From: Candidula unifasciata | Lineage: Eukaryota > Mollusca > Gastropoda > Stylommatophora > Geomitridae | Assembly: GCA_905116865.2 (NCBI GenBank) | Contig: CAJHNH020006590.1 | Location: 230,001-294,000 of the forward strand | Reading direction: 5' to 3' | DNA length: 64,000 bases | Shown: positions 11,520 through 23,659 of the stretch, piece by piece | Layout of the letters: each line of letters starts with the position of its first letter | Numbering within the stretch: the first letter of the stretch is position 1 | Translations under genes and position numbers: made by a program | The notes under the pieces: model-generated | What the model was told of the DNA's origin: nothing | Database searches by the model: none | Seen by the model: the letters and a program-made list of their open reading frames with translations, nothing else

Positions 11520-11790
11520 CTTTTTCGCGTTCACCAGCTGTTAACTCCGGCGGAAAGTTCCGGCTGTTCATCCACTTCTGGACTGCAGTCTTGTTCCAGA
11601 ACCTGAGTGTTGGTTGTGCATCCGTTTTACAGATCTGACTCATTTGTATGCAAACTGCTGATTCCTTGCCACTCCGACTTCGAAGGAAGCTCCCAATTAG
11701 TCGACTCTTACGACATGCTTTTGGGTAGGCAGTGGGTCTATTCTTGTTTTCCCTACCGCTGTCTACCGGGGGTTTTTGCTGATGGTTTCA
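11520..11790 (+). mobile_element. SINE-like family B copy, plus orientation
   Basis: It holds the ordered family B blocks: 'gctgttaactccggcggaaa', 'cttgttccagaacctgagt', 'gcatccgttttacagatct', 'caattagtcgactctta', 'cgacatgctt' and 'gtgggtctattcttgttttc'. Family B occurs at least ten times in the window in both orientations. No clear tRNA promoter is seen, so SINE-like is a descriptive label only. Confidence 0.75.
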
Positions 11791-12081
11791 CGAACGTTAG
11801 CAGCTTTAGTTTTACTACTGTTTAGGGCTGCTTTTTTGCTTTTCATTTCCTTCATTTGTTAAGAATTTCAGACATTATTCACGCTTAATACTCGACGTTC
11901 ACCAAGGTTCCATTCCTGTGGTGGGCGGTTTAGAGATACCGTTCTCGTGGCTTTTAACCTGTCGCTCCTAGGAAGAGCTTGGGGTTTCGCCACCTAATAT
12001 TCCCCTAGAACACAGTGGTAACTGCGAAAGTATTTTTTGTCTTGTTTTGTTTTAGGGTATGTGTGTGTATGTGTGTAACAA

Positions 12082-12084
<3 letters not shown>

Positions 12085-12158
<74 letters not shown>

Positions 12159-12171
12159 TCGATAGATAGAT

Positions 12172-12227
<56 letters not shown>
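12085..12227. repeat. Compound (CAGA)n-(GATA)n-(GA)n microsatellite
   Basis: A CAGA array of about 75 bp passes into a short GATA stretch and then about 50 bp of GA. The frames across it (poly CLSV and poly SLSL) are artefacts. Confidence 0.95.
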
Positions 12228-12230
<3 letters not shown>

Positions 12231-12448
12231 TGTGCGTGTGTCTGTGTGGTAATTTCTATAATACATGTAATCTATTTATGGAATACTGATATGATAGATT
12301 AAAGGTTAACTACCGCAAACAAATAGATGACCGATTTGCAACCAAATCTAACTGCTGTTGTGGATGGCCAAATATGGCAGAAGTACACCAACTATTTAGC
12401 ATGCTTAATGTATCACCACTGATTGATAAGTGCTGAAGTAAGACGTAA

Positions 12449-12449
<1 letters not shown>

Positions 12450-12524
<75 letters not shown>

Positions 12525-13524
12525 AAGAAGAAGAAGAAGAAGAAGAAGAAGAAGAAGAAGAAGAAGAAGAAGAAGAAGAAGAAGAAGAAGAAGAAGAAGA
12601 AGAAGAAGAAGAAGAAGAAGAAGAAGAAGAAGAAGAAGAAGAAGAAGAAGAAGAAGAAGAAGAAGAAGAAAAAGAAGAAGGAAAAAAAAACAAGAGGAAG
12701 AAGAAGAAGAAGAAGAAGAAGAAGAAGAAGAAGAAGAAGAAGAAGAAGAAGAAGAAGAAGAAGAAGAAGAAGAAGAAGAAGAAGAAGAAGAAGAAGAAGA
12801 AGAAGAAGAAGAAGAAGAAGAAGAAGAAGAAGAAGAAGAAGAAAGAAGAAGAAGAAGAAAAAGAAAGAAGAAGAAGAAGAAGAAGAAGAAGAAGAAGAAG
12901 AAGAAGAAGAAGAAGAAGAAGAAGAAGAAGAAGAAGAAGAAGAAGAAGAAAAAAGAAGAAGAAGAAGAAGAAGAAGAAAGAAGAAGAAGAAGAAGAAGAA
13001 GAAGAAGAAGAAGAAGAAGAAGAAGAAGAAGAAGAAGAAGAAAGAAGAAGGAAAAAAAGAAGAAGAAGAAAGAAGAAGAAGGAAAAAGAAGAAGAAGAAG
13101 AAGAAGAAGAAGAAGAAGAAGAAGAAGAAGAAGAAGAAGAAGAAGAAGAAGAAGAAGAAGAAGAAGAAGAAGAAGAAGAAGAAGAAGAAGAAGAAGAAGA
13201 AGAAGAAGAAGAAGAAGAAGAAGAAGAAGAAGAAAAAGAAGAAGGAAAAAAAAACAAGAGGAAGAAGAAGAAGAAGAAGAAGAAGAAGAAGAAGAAGAAG
13301 AAGAAGAAGAAGAAGAAGAAGAAGAAGAAGAAGAAGAAGAAGAAGAAGAAGAAGAAGAAGAAGAAGAAGAAGAAGAAGAAGAAGAAGAAGAAGAAGAAGA
13401 GGAGGAGGAGGAGGAGAGGAGGAAGAAGAAGAAGAAGAAGAAGAAGAAGAAGAAGAAGAAGAAGAAGAAGAAGAAGAAGAAGAAGAAGAAGAAGAAGAAG
13501 AAGAAAAAGAAGAAGAAGAAGAAG

Positions 13525-13555
<31 letters not shown>

Positions 13556-14187
13556 AAAAGAAAAAGAGGAAGAAGAAGAAGAAGAGAAGAAGAAGAAGAA
13601 GAAGAAGAAGAAGAAGAAGAAGAAGAAGAAGAAGAAGAAGAAGAAGAAGAAGAAGAAGAAGAAGAAGAAGAAGAAGAAGAAGAAGAAGAAGAAGAAGAAG
13701 AAGAAGAAGAAGAGAAGAAGAAGAAGAAGAAGAAGAAGAAGAAGAAGAAGAAGAAGAAGAAGAAGAAGAAGAAGAAGAAGAAGAAGAAGAAGAAGAAGAA
13801 GAAGAAGAAGAAGAAGAAGAAGAAGAAGAAGATGAAGAAGAAGATGAAGAAGAAGAATAAGAAGAAGAAGAAGTAGAAGTAGAATAGGAAGAAGAAGAAG
13901 AAGAAGAAGAAGAAGAAGAAGAAGAAAAAGAAGAAGAAGAAGAAGAAGAAGAAGAAGAAGAAGAAGAAGAAGAAGAAGAAGAAGAAGAAGAAGAAGAAGA
14001 AGAAGAAGAAGAAGAAGAAGAAGAAGAAGAAGAAGAAGAAGAAGAAGAAAAAGAAGAAGAAGAAGAAGAAGAAGAAGAAGAAGAAGAAGAAGAAGAAGAA
14101 GAAGAAGAAGAAGAAGAAGAAGAAGAAGAAGAAGAAGAAGAAGAAGAAGAAGAAGAAGAAGAAGAAGAAGAAGAAGAAGAAGAAAAG
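12450..14187. repeat. Giant AAT/GAA trinucleotide array (about 1.7 kb)
   Basis: About 47 bp of AAT pass into about 1.69 kb of nearly pure GAA on the plus strand. Interruptions include GAAAAA, GGAAAAAAAAACAAGAGG and GAGGAGGAG. The same interruption occurs at 12680 and 13244, 564 bp (188 triplets) apart, so part of the array was duplicated internally. Frames of up to 650 codons (poly S, L, F, K, R or E) are artefacts. Long GAA/TTC tracts are known to form triplexes. Confidence 0.98.
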
Positions 14188-14935
14188 GATTGAAAAGGAT
14201 TAGAGGAAGAAAAAAAATGAAGCATCCAAGGCTTGCCGTAAATAGTGCCGTCATCACTGTGTCTGATTTATTGAAAACTTGAAAATTAGTCCTCCCGGTT
14301 TCGCGCACCAAAGCTGCCATCTTCAAATGCATGCTTTCGGTGCCGTGTGTTTGAAGGTACTTACACGATAACAAACCTTTCCCGCGTTGTCACCTACAAC
14401 GCTCGTAAATTTTCAACAACAAAAAAGATACGAAACCTGAAATCAACGGCTGTAATGACTGAAGTGTAGCGCGGCTCTGGTGTTACCTTTAACAAACAGC
14501 ATAATCACTGTTGTACTACGTCTCCGCGACGTTAGGCGCAGGAAATGCACTGATGACAAACAAATATCATCAAAACATAATCAGTAAACTAAGTAACAGT
14601 AAATGATCCTCTTAAACACCGATAAGAGTATTGGGCATCATCATCATGTGACATGTCGACAAACGTAAGCAGTCACGGTTTATCATCAGATATATTAGAA
14701 TGGCAGATCATGCACGTGTTAAGCTATATGACCCAGGCATCCAGAAACGTATCTCCCTGTCTTCCCTTTCCCCGTTTTCCATCAAATTATATTTTCAAGT
14801 TTATTGCGCTAACGATATGTCTAAACATACACCCACTATCTATGAATAATTTAATGATTACTGAGAACATATGTTTAAGGGACCATTTTCAATGAACTTA
14901 AGCTTTTTGGGCTAAATTTATAATTTTAGAGAGTC
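14188..14935. other. Unrecognised intergenic sequence
   Basis: Relatively mixed base composition without a recognisable gene, splice-bounded exon or repeat. Confidence 0.4.
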
Positions 14936-15104
14936 GGAAGAGAGAGAGGGAGAGAAAGAGAGAGACATACATATAGACATAGAGAGAGAAGGGGGTGGGG
15001 GTCGAGCTGTCTGCCTTCCACTCTGAAGGCCGTAGGTTTTTTTTTAACTGACGCACCGTTAATTATTTTTTGTAAATGAATCTCTCCCCCCCCCCCCCCC
15101 CCCC
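14936..15104. repeat. GA-rich stretch and poly-C run
   Basis: An interrupted GA tract (about 14936-14990) is followed by a run of about 18 C ending at 15104. Confidence 0.85.
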
Positions 15105-16034
15105 GAATCGTCGCTAGAACCAAGAAGTTCGTGCTTTACGTGAAACTCTCGGTGGGCGGCTAGCTGTTCTGTGGAGAGAGGTCGTGCCATGTTGGAACAC
15201 CTGTGATGCAATTCAATCGATTCTACGAACTTGCATTTTACAGATCATTTGGCGTTCGATAGGCCACGTGGTCAGTTGTACCACAGCCACCCTCGCTTAA
15301 AAGGACAATTTCTGGGCGGCCAAGTTAATGTTTAAAAAAAAAAGGCGCACCGAAGAGGAGCCCAACACATTACCAAATTATCATTTTGCAAGCGTTATGG
15401 TCAACCTAGCTGGCAGAAAACATATTCAGCGAATACAAAAATAAATTATAGACACTCATACTTAATAATAAACTATAATAATTATTAACTGGTGCCAGCA
15501 GAGAATACAGGTAATTAAATTGTACGACTGAATCACTTATAAGGAGCACAGGAAGAGAACTAGAACCCCCAATGGACGTAGAAATAAAGATGAAGAAGGG
15601 AACAAGAGTGCAGTTAAAACAACAAGGATGACATATGGTAAGCTGTATACGATAACAAAGGACAGATGACTTGGTGTGAGTTGGGGGATAAACGATGGAA
15701 GAAGAAGAAGACGAAGACTCAACTAATGAACAAGACAAGGCAGGGCGCGTGAAAAGTTTCGAAATATTGTAGGCGGCTTGAGAAAATGCGGAAAATGTAC
15801 AACCATATTTTTCTTCTGCAATCGCCCATTGCAGCACAAACCCTCAACCAACACACACCAAAGGTTTCCTATCGCGGTAACTCACTTCACGTCCATCTTT
15901 TACACTTCATCCTCGAATTTTCTTGTTGTGTATTTGTGTGCGTGCGTTTTGGTGTTTGTGTGCGTCTGGACTGTCTTGACTTTTCTGACTCTACAGGTTC
16001 AAGTACAATATCTTTATAATCTGATATATTATCA

Positions 16035-16393
<359 letters not shown>

Positions 16394-16487
16394 TACACAC
16401 ACATATACAAATATATATGATATGAAATGACCTAAGATTTCAAATGTCATAATCATAAATCATGATGAAATATCGTCTGTATTTGAG

Positions 16488-16575
16488 GATCCTCGCCGGT
16501 GCTATGGAGTTCGTGCACTGGGCTGAGATTCTTCGGACTCGGGCTTGAATCAGAAGTAGAACGGGGCACTTATGG
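16488..16575 (+). mobile_element. SINE family C 3' fragment
   Basis: 'gaggatcctcgccggtgcta', 'gtgcactgggctgag' and 'gggcacttatgg' match the 3' part of the fuller family C copy at 39001-39335. Confidence 0.75.
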
Positions 16576-16652
16576 AAACCTTGTATCATGATGTTAATCC
16601 GTCGTCTAAAACTAAGCCCAAACCTAAATTATGGTATACGCGATTTACTCTT

Positions 16653-16717
<65 letters not shown>

Positions 16718-16840
16718 TGGAGGCGGAGAGAGAGAAGGGAATAGAGAGAGGGGTGAGAAAGGGAGAGACTAGATGAACGAACAAACGAATTAACGAACAC
16801 ACTTAGTTTTCATTTTTATAATAGGAATATAAAGCAAAAC

Positions 16841-16915
<75 letters not shown>
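16653..16915. repeat. Two (GA)n microsatellites
   Basis: GA arrays lie at about 16653-16720 and 16840-16915, separated by mixed sequence. Confidence 0.95.
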
Positions 16916-16918
<3 letters not shown>

Positions 16919-17536
16919 GACATAAAGGGGGAAAAAAACACACACACATAGTCGCTTCAGGTTAATTTATTCTTTCTCTATTTCCATTAAGACCTGAAAA
17001 AAACAGCGAAAGTTATGTATGCTGCTAACTTGTTTTGTTTGTGGCGCCTCACCCTTACAACTCATTAGAACACCCATCAACGTGTCTATGACCCCTCCAG
17101 CCTAACCTATGACAGTACAGTATCTTAACTGTCATTTGGTGAAATCCGCCCTAAGCAAAATAATCATCATACACAATATCTACCATGGAAACACAACAGT
17201 AGACGAACCTGTCATACATGGGCGTCGACGCAGACAAAGTATAGGGTGGGGGTGGGGGGGTCAGTTCCCTTACAACTATCTTAGGACGGCTTCAACGGAC
17301 CTAAACGCCCAGGTTCCGACGCTTTTGTGTGTGTGTGTGTGTGTGGGTCATATGATTTCCACAAAACATTATGAAGGCTGCCCCTCTAACTCTCTAGTTC
17401 TGTAACAGATAGAGTGCACCTAATGTAGACTAAATAATTCCCACATCTCAATTCTACAAACGTCTACCAGTCTTCACATCTTTCATCTCTTCTCAAGAGA
17501 AAGTGGGCTCAGTTTCAAAGCTCCCTGTCAACAGAC

Positions 17537-17670
17537 TTGAGGGTAGACATTTCTGCCCAAAACAGCGCTCTTCAATTATTTATGCACAAACGCCTACGGA
17601 ACCTGGAAATGCAATTTAGACGTAACGGCACGCTGACACCAGAGGGTAAACGTAGTCTTCAAAACAAGGT
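17537..17670 (+). other. Possible short coding exon, unidentified
   Basis: The frame after an AG at about 17533 (tcaacag) stays open and reads RVDISAQNSALQLF, HKRLRNLEMQFRRNGTLTPE and GKRSLQNK, with a plausible donor GTGAGA directly after the last codon. The composition is less repetitive than its surroundings. No family is recognised, there is no partner exon, and the reading continues past the donor without a stop. It may be chance. Confidence 0.25.
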
Positions 17671-17984
17671 GAGATCTCAAAAACAATTGGGCGAAGGACC
17701 TATTATTTTTTTGCCCTCTATCAACATACAGTTAAGTTACATTTTCTGTTGTTCGAAAATAATAACACCTATTTTTTATGTCTCAGATTGTGTTTTAGGA
17801 TAAACACTGAACATTTTAAAAAATTTCTTTAGCAAGAACTCCCAAATGACTGGCGTAGCATTCATGGCCGTCAAGAATGCATTGCATGACAGAAATTTAG
17901 GCGATTTCTATGCTATGACATTCTAAAAAAGCTACTTAGTGTCTCGCGTTTAAAAAAAAAAAAAAGAAATGTACCTTGTGTTAG

Positions 17985-18100
17985 CTGGTGTCGGTGGCTT
18001 AGGCGTTGCGAACGAGCTTCGTAATGCCGGATGCTGGGTTCGATCCCAGCTGCGGGTCTTGCGTTAATTTCGACAGTGGTATCAAGAAGCCGCAATTAAG
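17985..18100 (+). mobile_element. SINE family D 5' part (tRNA-derived head)
   Basis: 'gtcggtggcttaggcgttgc' resembles an A box region and 'gggttcgatcccagctgc' contains a good Pol III B box (GGTTCGATCCC). 'aatttcgacagtggtatc' follows, as in the complete copy at 31808-32032. The 3' half is absent. Confidence 0.8.
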
Positions 18101-18108
18101 TGTTATAA

Positions 18109-18290
18109 AACCCTGTGTTAGCAGTAAGACTTGTTTATCTCTGTACTGTGTTGCAAAGCTATTTAGTGCGACACCTCTTTGTTTTCATGTATTTTGTTTT
18201 TGTTGTCAGTCTTGTTTATCCCTTTATGGAGGCTCTAAACTGTTTCGGTGTCTCTTTGTTTTATTGTATTGTATTTTCGCATACATCTTC
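18109..18290. repeat. Diverged tandem duplication of about 80 bp
   Basis: Two similar stretches each begin GTCTTGTTTAT and contain CTCTTTGTTTT (about 18127-18208 and 18209-18285). Their similarity is moderate. Confidence 0.5.
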
Positions 18291-19049
18291 TTTATTTATA
18301 TACTGTATTCCTAAGCTGCACGGGGAGCCGACAGCAAGGATACAATTAGGGGGATATTTCTCTTGTGATTTACTAGGAACAAGATGTCTAAGACTTGTTT
18401 AAATGTGCAATATTAATAGTAATTATAATCATGTGATGAATAGTCAAAAAAGTATAATACATGTGAAGTAATATGAAATGTATAAATAAAACACTTAAAA
18501 AGAGAAAAAAGTGTATGCATAGTTAGGGGGAAGCCACCTATCTCCTCGGAGATTTTCTAAACGTCAAGATGGGCTGCGGGTTCCGCCCCTCAAAATTATG
18601 GGAAAGGGAAGGGCTAAGTGAGCATTTTTCTAACAATATAATGAAGGGATTAAGGAAGCGAGGCTGCCCAAAAGAAACCCTAAAAATATGTTGATGCCAA
18701 AGGCCAAAGGTGCTAGTTTAGATTTCATCCATGATATTGAACTAACTGCACAGAATGGAGAAGAAGACTGCGAGCTATGTGAAATATAACTGCATTACAG
18801 GACAACGATGGTGTGTTTCTACAATAAGGAATATCTTCTTCTTCTGCGTTCATCCGAAGATGTAATTGTGTTGTGTCTGTTTACAGCATGGCTGCGATAT
18901 TTGCACCTTTCGGCCAACACATCCGACTTCTGCGGGCATTTGTTGACCGGGTTAGCCTTCCCCGTTTAATAAGGAATATAGTAGTCCTGATTTCTTTATT
19001 AAAAATCGTTGTCTTTAACTATTATTTTATTCTAAAAACCACAGAAGGT

Positions 19050-19365
19050 ATTATTCTTCTTTGTTTACAGGCTTTAAGATCCGGTGGAAAGTCCTGGTTT
19101 TTCGTGCATTAGGACTTAGGCTTTTGTACCAGTGTCCGAGTTCTGCGTGTACATCCGTTTTACTGTCTTATTTGTGTGCAACTGGTTGTTTCTCGCCGCT
19201 CGGGCAGAAGCACTCCGATGTCGATGGAAGTCCACAATTAGTCGACTCCTACAACATGCTTGTTGAGGAGGAAGTGGGTCTATTCTTGTTCCCAGACCCC
19301 CGCCCCACCCCACCCCCCCCCCCCCCCCCACAATGGCGCTCCGGAACCCACACAGGGAACAGTCG
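19050..19365 (+). mobile_element. SINE-like family B copy with C-run
   Basis: It contains 'atccggtggaaagtcctgg', 'tacatccgttttactgtct', 'caattagtcgactcctaca', 'acatgcttgttgaggagg' and 'gtgggtctattcttgttcc', then a C-run of about 18 at 19312-19329, then 'ggaacccacacaggg'. Confidence 0.8.
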
Positions 19366-19874
19366 TTTTTTTTTTATTATTACACTTTTGTCTTCTGTAT
19401 TTTTGTACCATCTGCTAACAACATCGCAGTCAATATTTCTATAATACAAATTAAAAAAAACAACAACTTTGTCTTCAGTATTATGTTTACCGTCTCTTTC
19501 CTGTTTTCTGTTATCTGGTACTGCCAGTCCCTGTCTATGGTAAGGTGAGAACAAAACGAACACATCAAAGAAATATGCCTATGGAGCACAGCGAAGTGAA
19601 AGTAACACACAGACACAAGCTAATGTTTAAAACAACGTTTTGATCAATGAATAAAACAAGCAACCTACACCAAAATAAAATAAAAACAATCACACAAACA
19701 GGCAGACCGAATCAACCTCTTCACATGAAAGCAACAGACCATTATATTTATATTGCGAACGGGACGCAAGAGACTCCCATATCTGCAAGAAATTCAATAC
19801 TGAGAACTCATAACTACTCATGTTGACACGCACCATAGAATACTGAACATGTTGGTTAAGTCTTTCCTCTGGAG

Positions 19875-20325
19875 CCTACGGCGGCGCATAGAGCAGAGGT
19901 CGTTGCCGTCTGTTTAAAGTCTTGGATGTTTATCAGGCGCATTGTTGAGCCATCCCCAATGATAGTTATAAGCAGGGTTTTTTCCCCCCAAGGTCTTCTC
20001 GTTTTCTTTTCCCTTCCGGTTACTAAATGAGGGCTTGGTGGGGGAGTCTAGTCTGATTTATTCTGAGTGCATGGCCAATGTAGTTCCAGCGGCGTTTTCT
20101 TATAAAACTAGATAAATTATCTTGCTTGGTCTCTTGTCTTATTTGGGTATTTAATCTGAAATCTGTACAGTGGAGATTTAGTATTCTTCTAAGACATCTC
20201 TTCTCAAAATTGTCTATTTTTTGTAATCAAGAGTTACTGTTGCTTTCCAACTCTCGACTCCATAAGTTAGCATTGGAATAACACAACAAGAATTTAAGAT
20301 CTTAAGTTTTGTGTGGACATGTTTA
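19875..20325 (-). mobile_element. LINE RT C-terminal remnant
   Basis: The minus strand reads, with frameshifts, KLKILNSCCVIPMLTYGVES, FEKRCLRRILNLHCTDFRLN and RKRRWNYIGHALRINQTRLP. The LTYG-ESW and YIGH-LR motifs are standard in the C-terminal part of LINE reverse transcriptases. The sequence continues to about 19875 with decayed matches. No catalytic core is present. Confidence 0.75.
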
Positions 20326-20334
20326 AAAAAGTAC

Positions 20335-20605
20335 AAAGGTAAAGGACCCCTTTCCACGCCTTTAGGCGTATAGGGCATATAGGGCTAGATCTATATTTTA
20401 TAGACCAATGGCACAAGATGGGTGATGATGTGGTCAGCACCACACCGGCCGCCTCTACTTCCCGGGACTGCACCCGATACCCACTCAAGGCTGGGTCGAC
20501 CTAGGAACCTGGGAGCCAAGGTCTTTTTGAAGAAAAGTCCGGCTCCTCTAGGGAGCGAACCCGCGACCTTCCGATCCGCGGCTCTGCCACGGTGACTCCC
20601 TGTGT
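20335..20605 (-). mobile_element. SINE family A, nearly complete copy
   Basis: On the minus strand it starts with a tRNA-like head (GGGAGTCACCGTGGCAGAGC... with B-box-like GCGGGTTCGCTCC), then GTCGACCCAGCCTTGAGTGG, then GTCTATAAAATATAGATC, then the GCGTGGAAAGGGGTCCTTT tail hairpin. This is one of the better copies for defining the family. Confidence 0.85.
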
Positions 20606-20859
20606 GAACATGTGCTGAGGACATACTCTCTGCATACAGTGGGTGAGATCTTAGGACTGGCCAGTTTATATTCTGGTGGAAATCAGACTGTATGGATCAG
20701 TAGAGGATATGCGTCGCATTTAAGGAGGCATGTAGCCTTATCTAAAAACCACTGGCAGTGAGAATGAAAAGAATAAGATACAGAGAGCACTCTACATGGT
20801 GACAAACACACGAGAGGCAGCAGCCTGTAACAACATTCAGAGTGGTATAGAAAAAAGGG

Positions 20860-21310
20860 TGACGGTCCAGTCCATCATCATCCTCACGCAGCAGGTCCTT
20901 TGTAGAACGTCGCTCTCATCACTGTCGTCTTTGAAAGAAACTAAGCCTCTCTTCGGCTCTCCCGCCTTGTGTATTTTCATATTCAAGGAGTCACTTATGT
21001 CATTTCCCCCCCCCCCCCCCAAATGTCAGCTTCCGAGACAAGATGGTGTATATCAGCCATTTCCCCATGGTTTTTAGATTTTTTTTACAATTTCAGTATT
21101 TCCTCTCTTCTTTTTCCGTGGAATTCTGAAAATCTTTCTATAACATTTTTGTTCAGAAGCCCTTTTTTTTTCTTATTTAGGACTGTGAGATAGTCCACAA
21201 CTCGCATCACAATGTTGCTACAGAGAAGATGCATGCTCTCAAAATTTTAATTTTGACTTCTTTGCTGGTGCTTAACCATAGACTTTTAATGCTGTTTAAT
21301 CAGCCCAGTC
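20860..21310 (-). mobile_element. LINE family A 3' fragment
   Basis: The minus strand is collinear with the 3' part of the family A copy at 56995-57810, including KIHKAGEPKRGLVSFKDDSD and the (ATGATG) tail region. A C/G run interrupts it at about 21006-21020. The far end matches the 'ctttgctggtgcttaaccat' block. Confidence 0.75.
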
Positions 21311-21327
21311 CACACCGTAAACTAAAC

Positions 21328-21580
21328 AGCAAAGTAAAAGTAAAGAACCCTTTCCCAAGCCTTCGGGGGTATTGGGCTAGATCTATATTTTACAGACCAA
21401 TCTGCGCTCGGTGGGTGATGTGGTCAACATCACGCCGGTCGCCTTTACCTCCAAGGACTATACCTGGTACCAACGCAAGGCTGGATCGACCTGGGAGCCA
21501 AGGCCGTTTTTCGAAGAAACAAAAATCCGCCTCCGTCAGGACCCGAACCCACGACCTTCCGATTGTGAGAGCGGAATCAA
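21328..21580 (-). mobile_element. SINE family A copy
   Basis: It shares 'gggctagatctatatttta', 'gatgtggtcaacatcacgcc', 'aggctggatcgacctgggag' and 'cgaacccacgaccttccgat' (the inverse of a tRNA-like B box region) with the other copies. It lies directly beyond a LINE fragment. Confidence 0.8.
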
Positions 21581-22404
21581 TTTTTTTTTTTTTTTAGCGT
21601 AACAAACTAAATGACCAATGATCAAACAAACTATCACTAAGTAGGTCAGCAAACGGAATAAAAACCATAGAAGAGAGCAAATATAGGCAGCGAGAAAAGG
21701 TAAATGATAACATCAATCAAGGCATGGACGAACAGCGGTCCATAGGAAAATTTTAAAAGAGTTATTGTGGAGGCAGCAGGCGGTTGACGCGTGGCTGACA
21801 TAACTGCTGCCTAAGGAATGTAAAATAAAAAAAAAATAAAAACAACTATACTTTAGTATATTTTTAAAATAATAACACTATGAAACTATATAGGTCATAG
21901 TAAAAAATAATAGAGCAAGTGGATGAGTAACAAAAAAAAAAAAAAAGCTGAGATAAGCATATGTCAGAATATACCATTAAATGCACAGTGGCTTCGTAGA
22001 GGACCAAGAGGTGAAGAAAAGACGCTGGCGTTAGACAGGACACACGCTAAGAAAACGTGAGAACAATATAACTAGAGTATTTTGTATGGAACCCACAGGG
22101 GCATAGAAGTAAAGGAAGACCCCCCCCCCCCCACCCCGAAAAAAAAAACACGGAGAAGGAAGCTAGAGAGTGAAGTTTAAAAGATGGGGAGGATAAGGGG
22201 AGAGCTGCATGCACACACACACACACACACAAAGAGCAGAACAAATTGGCGTGAGTTGGAAAACGGCCTATGTCCCTTTGGGGGATAGAAGGCAAAAGAA
22301 GAAAGAAGTGGCTTCGCACTGAAAAAGTTAACAGTCTCGGCCCCTTAGACACCCGTCCTTCGTGTAATTATTGTACTCTGAGGATTTTCTGTGTCCATTA
22401 AGCC

Positions 22405-22482
22405 TGCGAGGAGCGGTTGGTCAAACAGTAGAGCACTTGGATATCATGCAGGAGACCCGGTTTCGTTCCTCGGGAGAGAGAG

Positions 22483-22538
<56 letters not shown>
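22405..22538 (+). mobile_element. tRNA-like SINE head followed by (GA)n
   Basis: 'gagcggttggtcaaacagta' and 'gacccggtttcgttcctcgg' resemble A and B box regions of a tRNA-derived head. The sequence then passes into about 60 bp of GA. The spacing is tRNA-like but pairing of the arms is poor, so this is not a functional tRNA gene. Confidence 0.45.
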
Positions 22539-22540
<2 letters not shown>

Positions 22541-22684
22541 GGTGGAAGGGGTTGGGGTTAAACCCTAACCTGCTCAGTTCGAGCTGACTCCTCTAGTCAG
22601 TCGGCTTTAAATCATTAGTGTCCCAACTTTAGCTGGTCCCGCCCCGATCATATACAATCCTAAGAGATTCCATTAATCTGCTAG

Positions 22685-22990
22685 TCTTCTTCTCCCCCAC
22701 CCAACTCCTGGAATTCCTCGCCGCGTCAGGGCAGTAAGAGAACGGGCCCTGGAACGGGCCCTTCTCTTAGCTTCGTATACAATCCTTTTCAGTGTCTCTG
22801 ATTATACTGCGGTCTATATCTGCGTGGTGGACCTCTGGCTCTGTTACCGTTTCACAGTGCTCTCTGTGGTGCCCTGTCTGATGCCAATCTTGTTAGATGG
22901 CCAAACCATTTGATCCGTTTTGTACCTATAAAGTTCAGTCCAGTCGGTTCGTAAGATCTCCTGTAGTAACGATACTTAAAACAACAAACC
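22685..22990 (-). mobile_element. LINE RT C-terminal remnant
   Basis: The minus strand reads KRIKWFGHLTRLASDRAPQR, followed in another frame by RARGPPRRYRPQYNQR, the usual WFGHL and arginine-rich RGRP tail of LINE reverse transcriptases. Confidence 0.65.
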
Positions 22991-23094
22991 TCAGTTTGTC
23001 TGTGCCAATATATGTTACAAAGTTTAAAAGGCCTGGTTAACCCTACAGTCGTGTGGTCTAAAAAAAATCACGCCTCACGGGGATTGCAACCGTC

Positions 23095-23430
23095 AACCAT
23101 CATCATCATCCTGTAGAAGGTCTTTTGCAGGATGTCGCTCTCTTTCGCCAGCTCTCCGGCCTTATGTACTTTCATACACAAGGAGTCACTTACATCATTT
23201 GCCCATCTTCGTGTTGGTCTGCCCCTGCCCCTCCTTCCTGGTACCATGGCTTCTGCTATGATTCAGCTTCCGAGACAGTATGTTGTTTAATAGCCAATCC
23301 TCCTTGATGTTCAGATCTTTCAAGATGTTACTATTTCTCTTCTTCTTTGTCCAAGATATTCTGAGAATCTTTCTATGGCATTTCAGCTCAGAAGCCTATG
23401 GTCTCTTTCTTAACCGTCGACCACCGACAA
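23095..23430 (-). mobile_element. LINE family A 3' fragment
   Basis: Read on the minus strand this matches 57430-57800: the arginine-rich PGRRGRGRPTRRW region, the KVHEAEELA region and a terminal ATGATGATG tail. It is a second minus-oriented copy of the same family in this part of the window. Confidence 0.8.
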
Positions 23431-23573
23431 TAACAAAAACTGGCGGTGACTGAGACCTAGTACCGTTCATTCGTCTCAATATTATCAAGCCAGTGCACTA
23501 AACAATCTGCCGGTATCGCATCATGCCACGATGCCAGGCTACCCGATATCTGATATGTCGTTCTTTTGGTCGC

Positions 23574-23576
<3 letters not shown>

Positions 23577-23633
<57 letters not shown>
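23577..23633. repeat. (TA)n microsatellite
   Basis: About 57 bp of TA followed by a short CATA stretch. Confidence 0.9.
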
Positions 23634-23637
<4 letters not shown>

Positions 23638-23659
23638 CATGTATATATGACCCTTTTCT

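Noticed and set aside
12310..14374. Open frames of 315 to 653 codons on both strands
   Set aside because: They are translations of the GAA/TTC array (poly S, L, F, K, R or E). Any triplet repeat lacking stop codons yields such frames.
22405..22475. Functional tRNA gene
   Set aside because: Box-like motifs are present but arm pairing is poor and it runs straight into a GA array.
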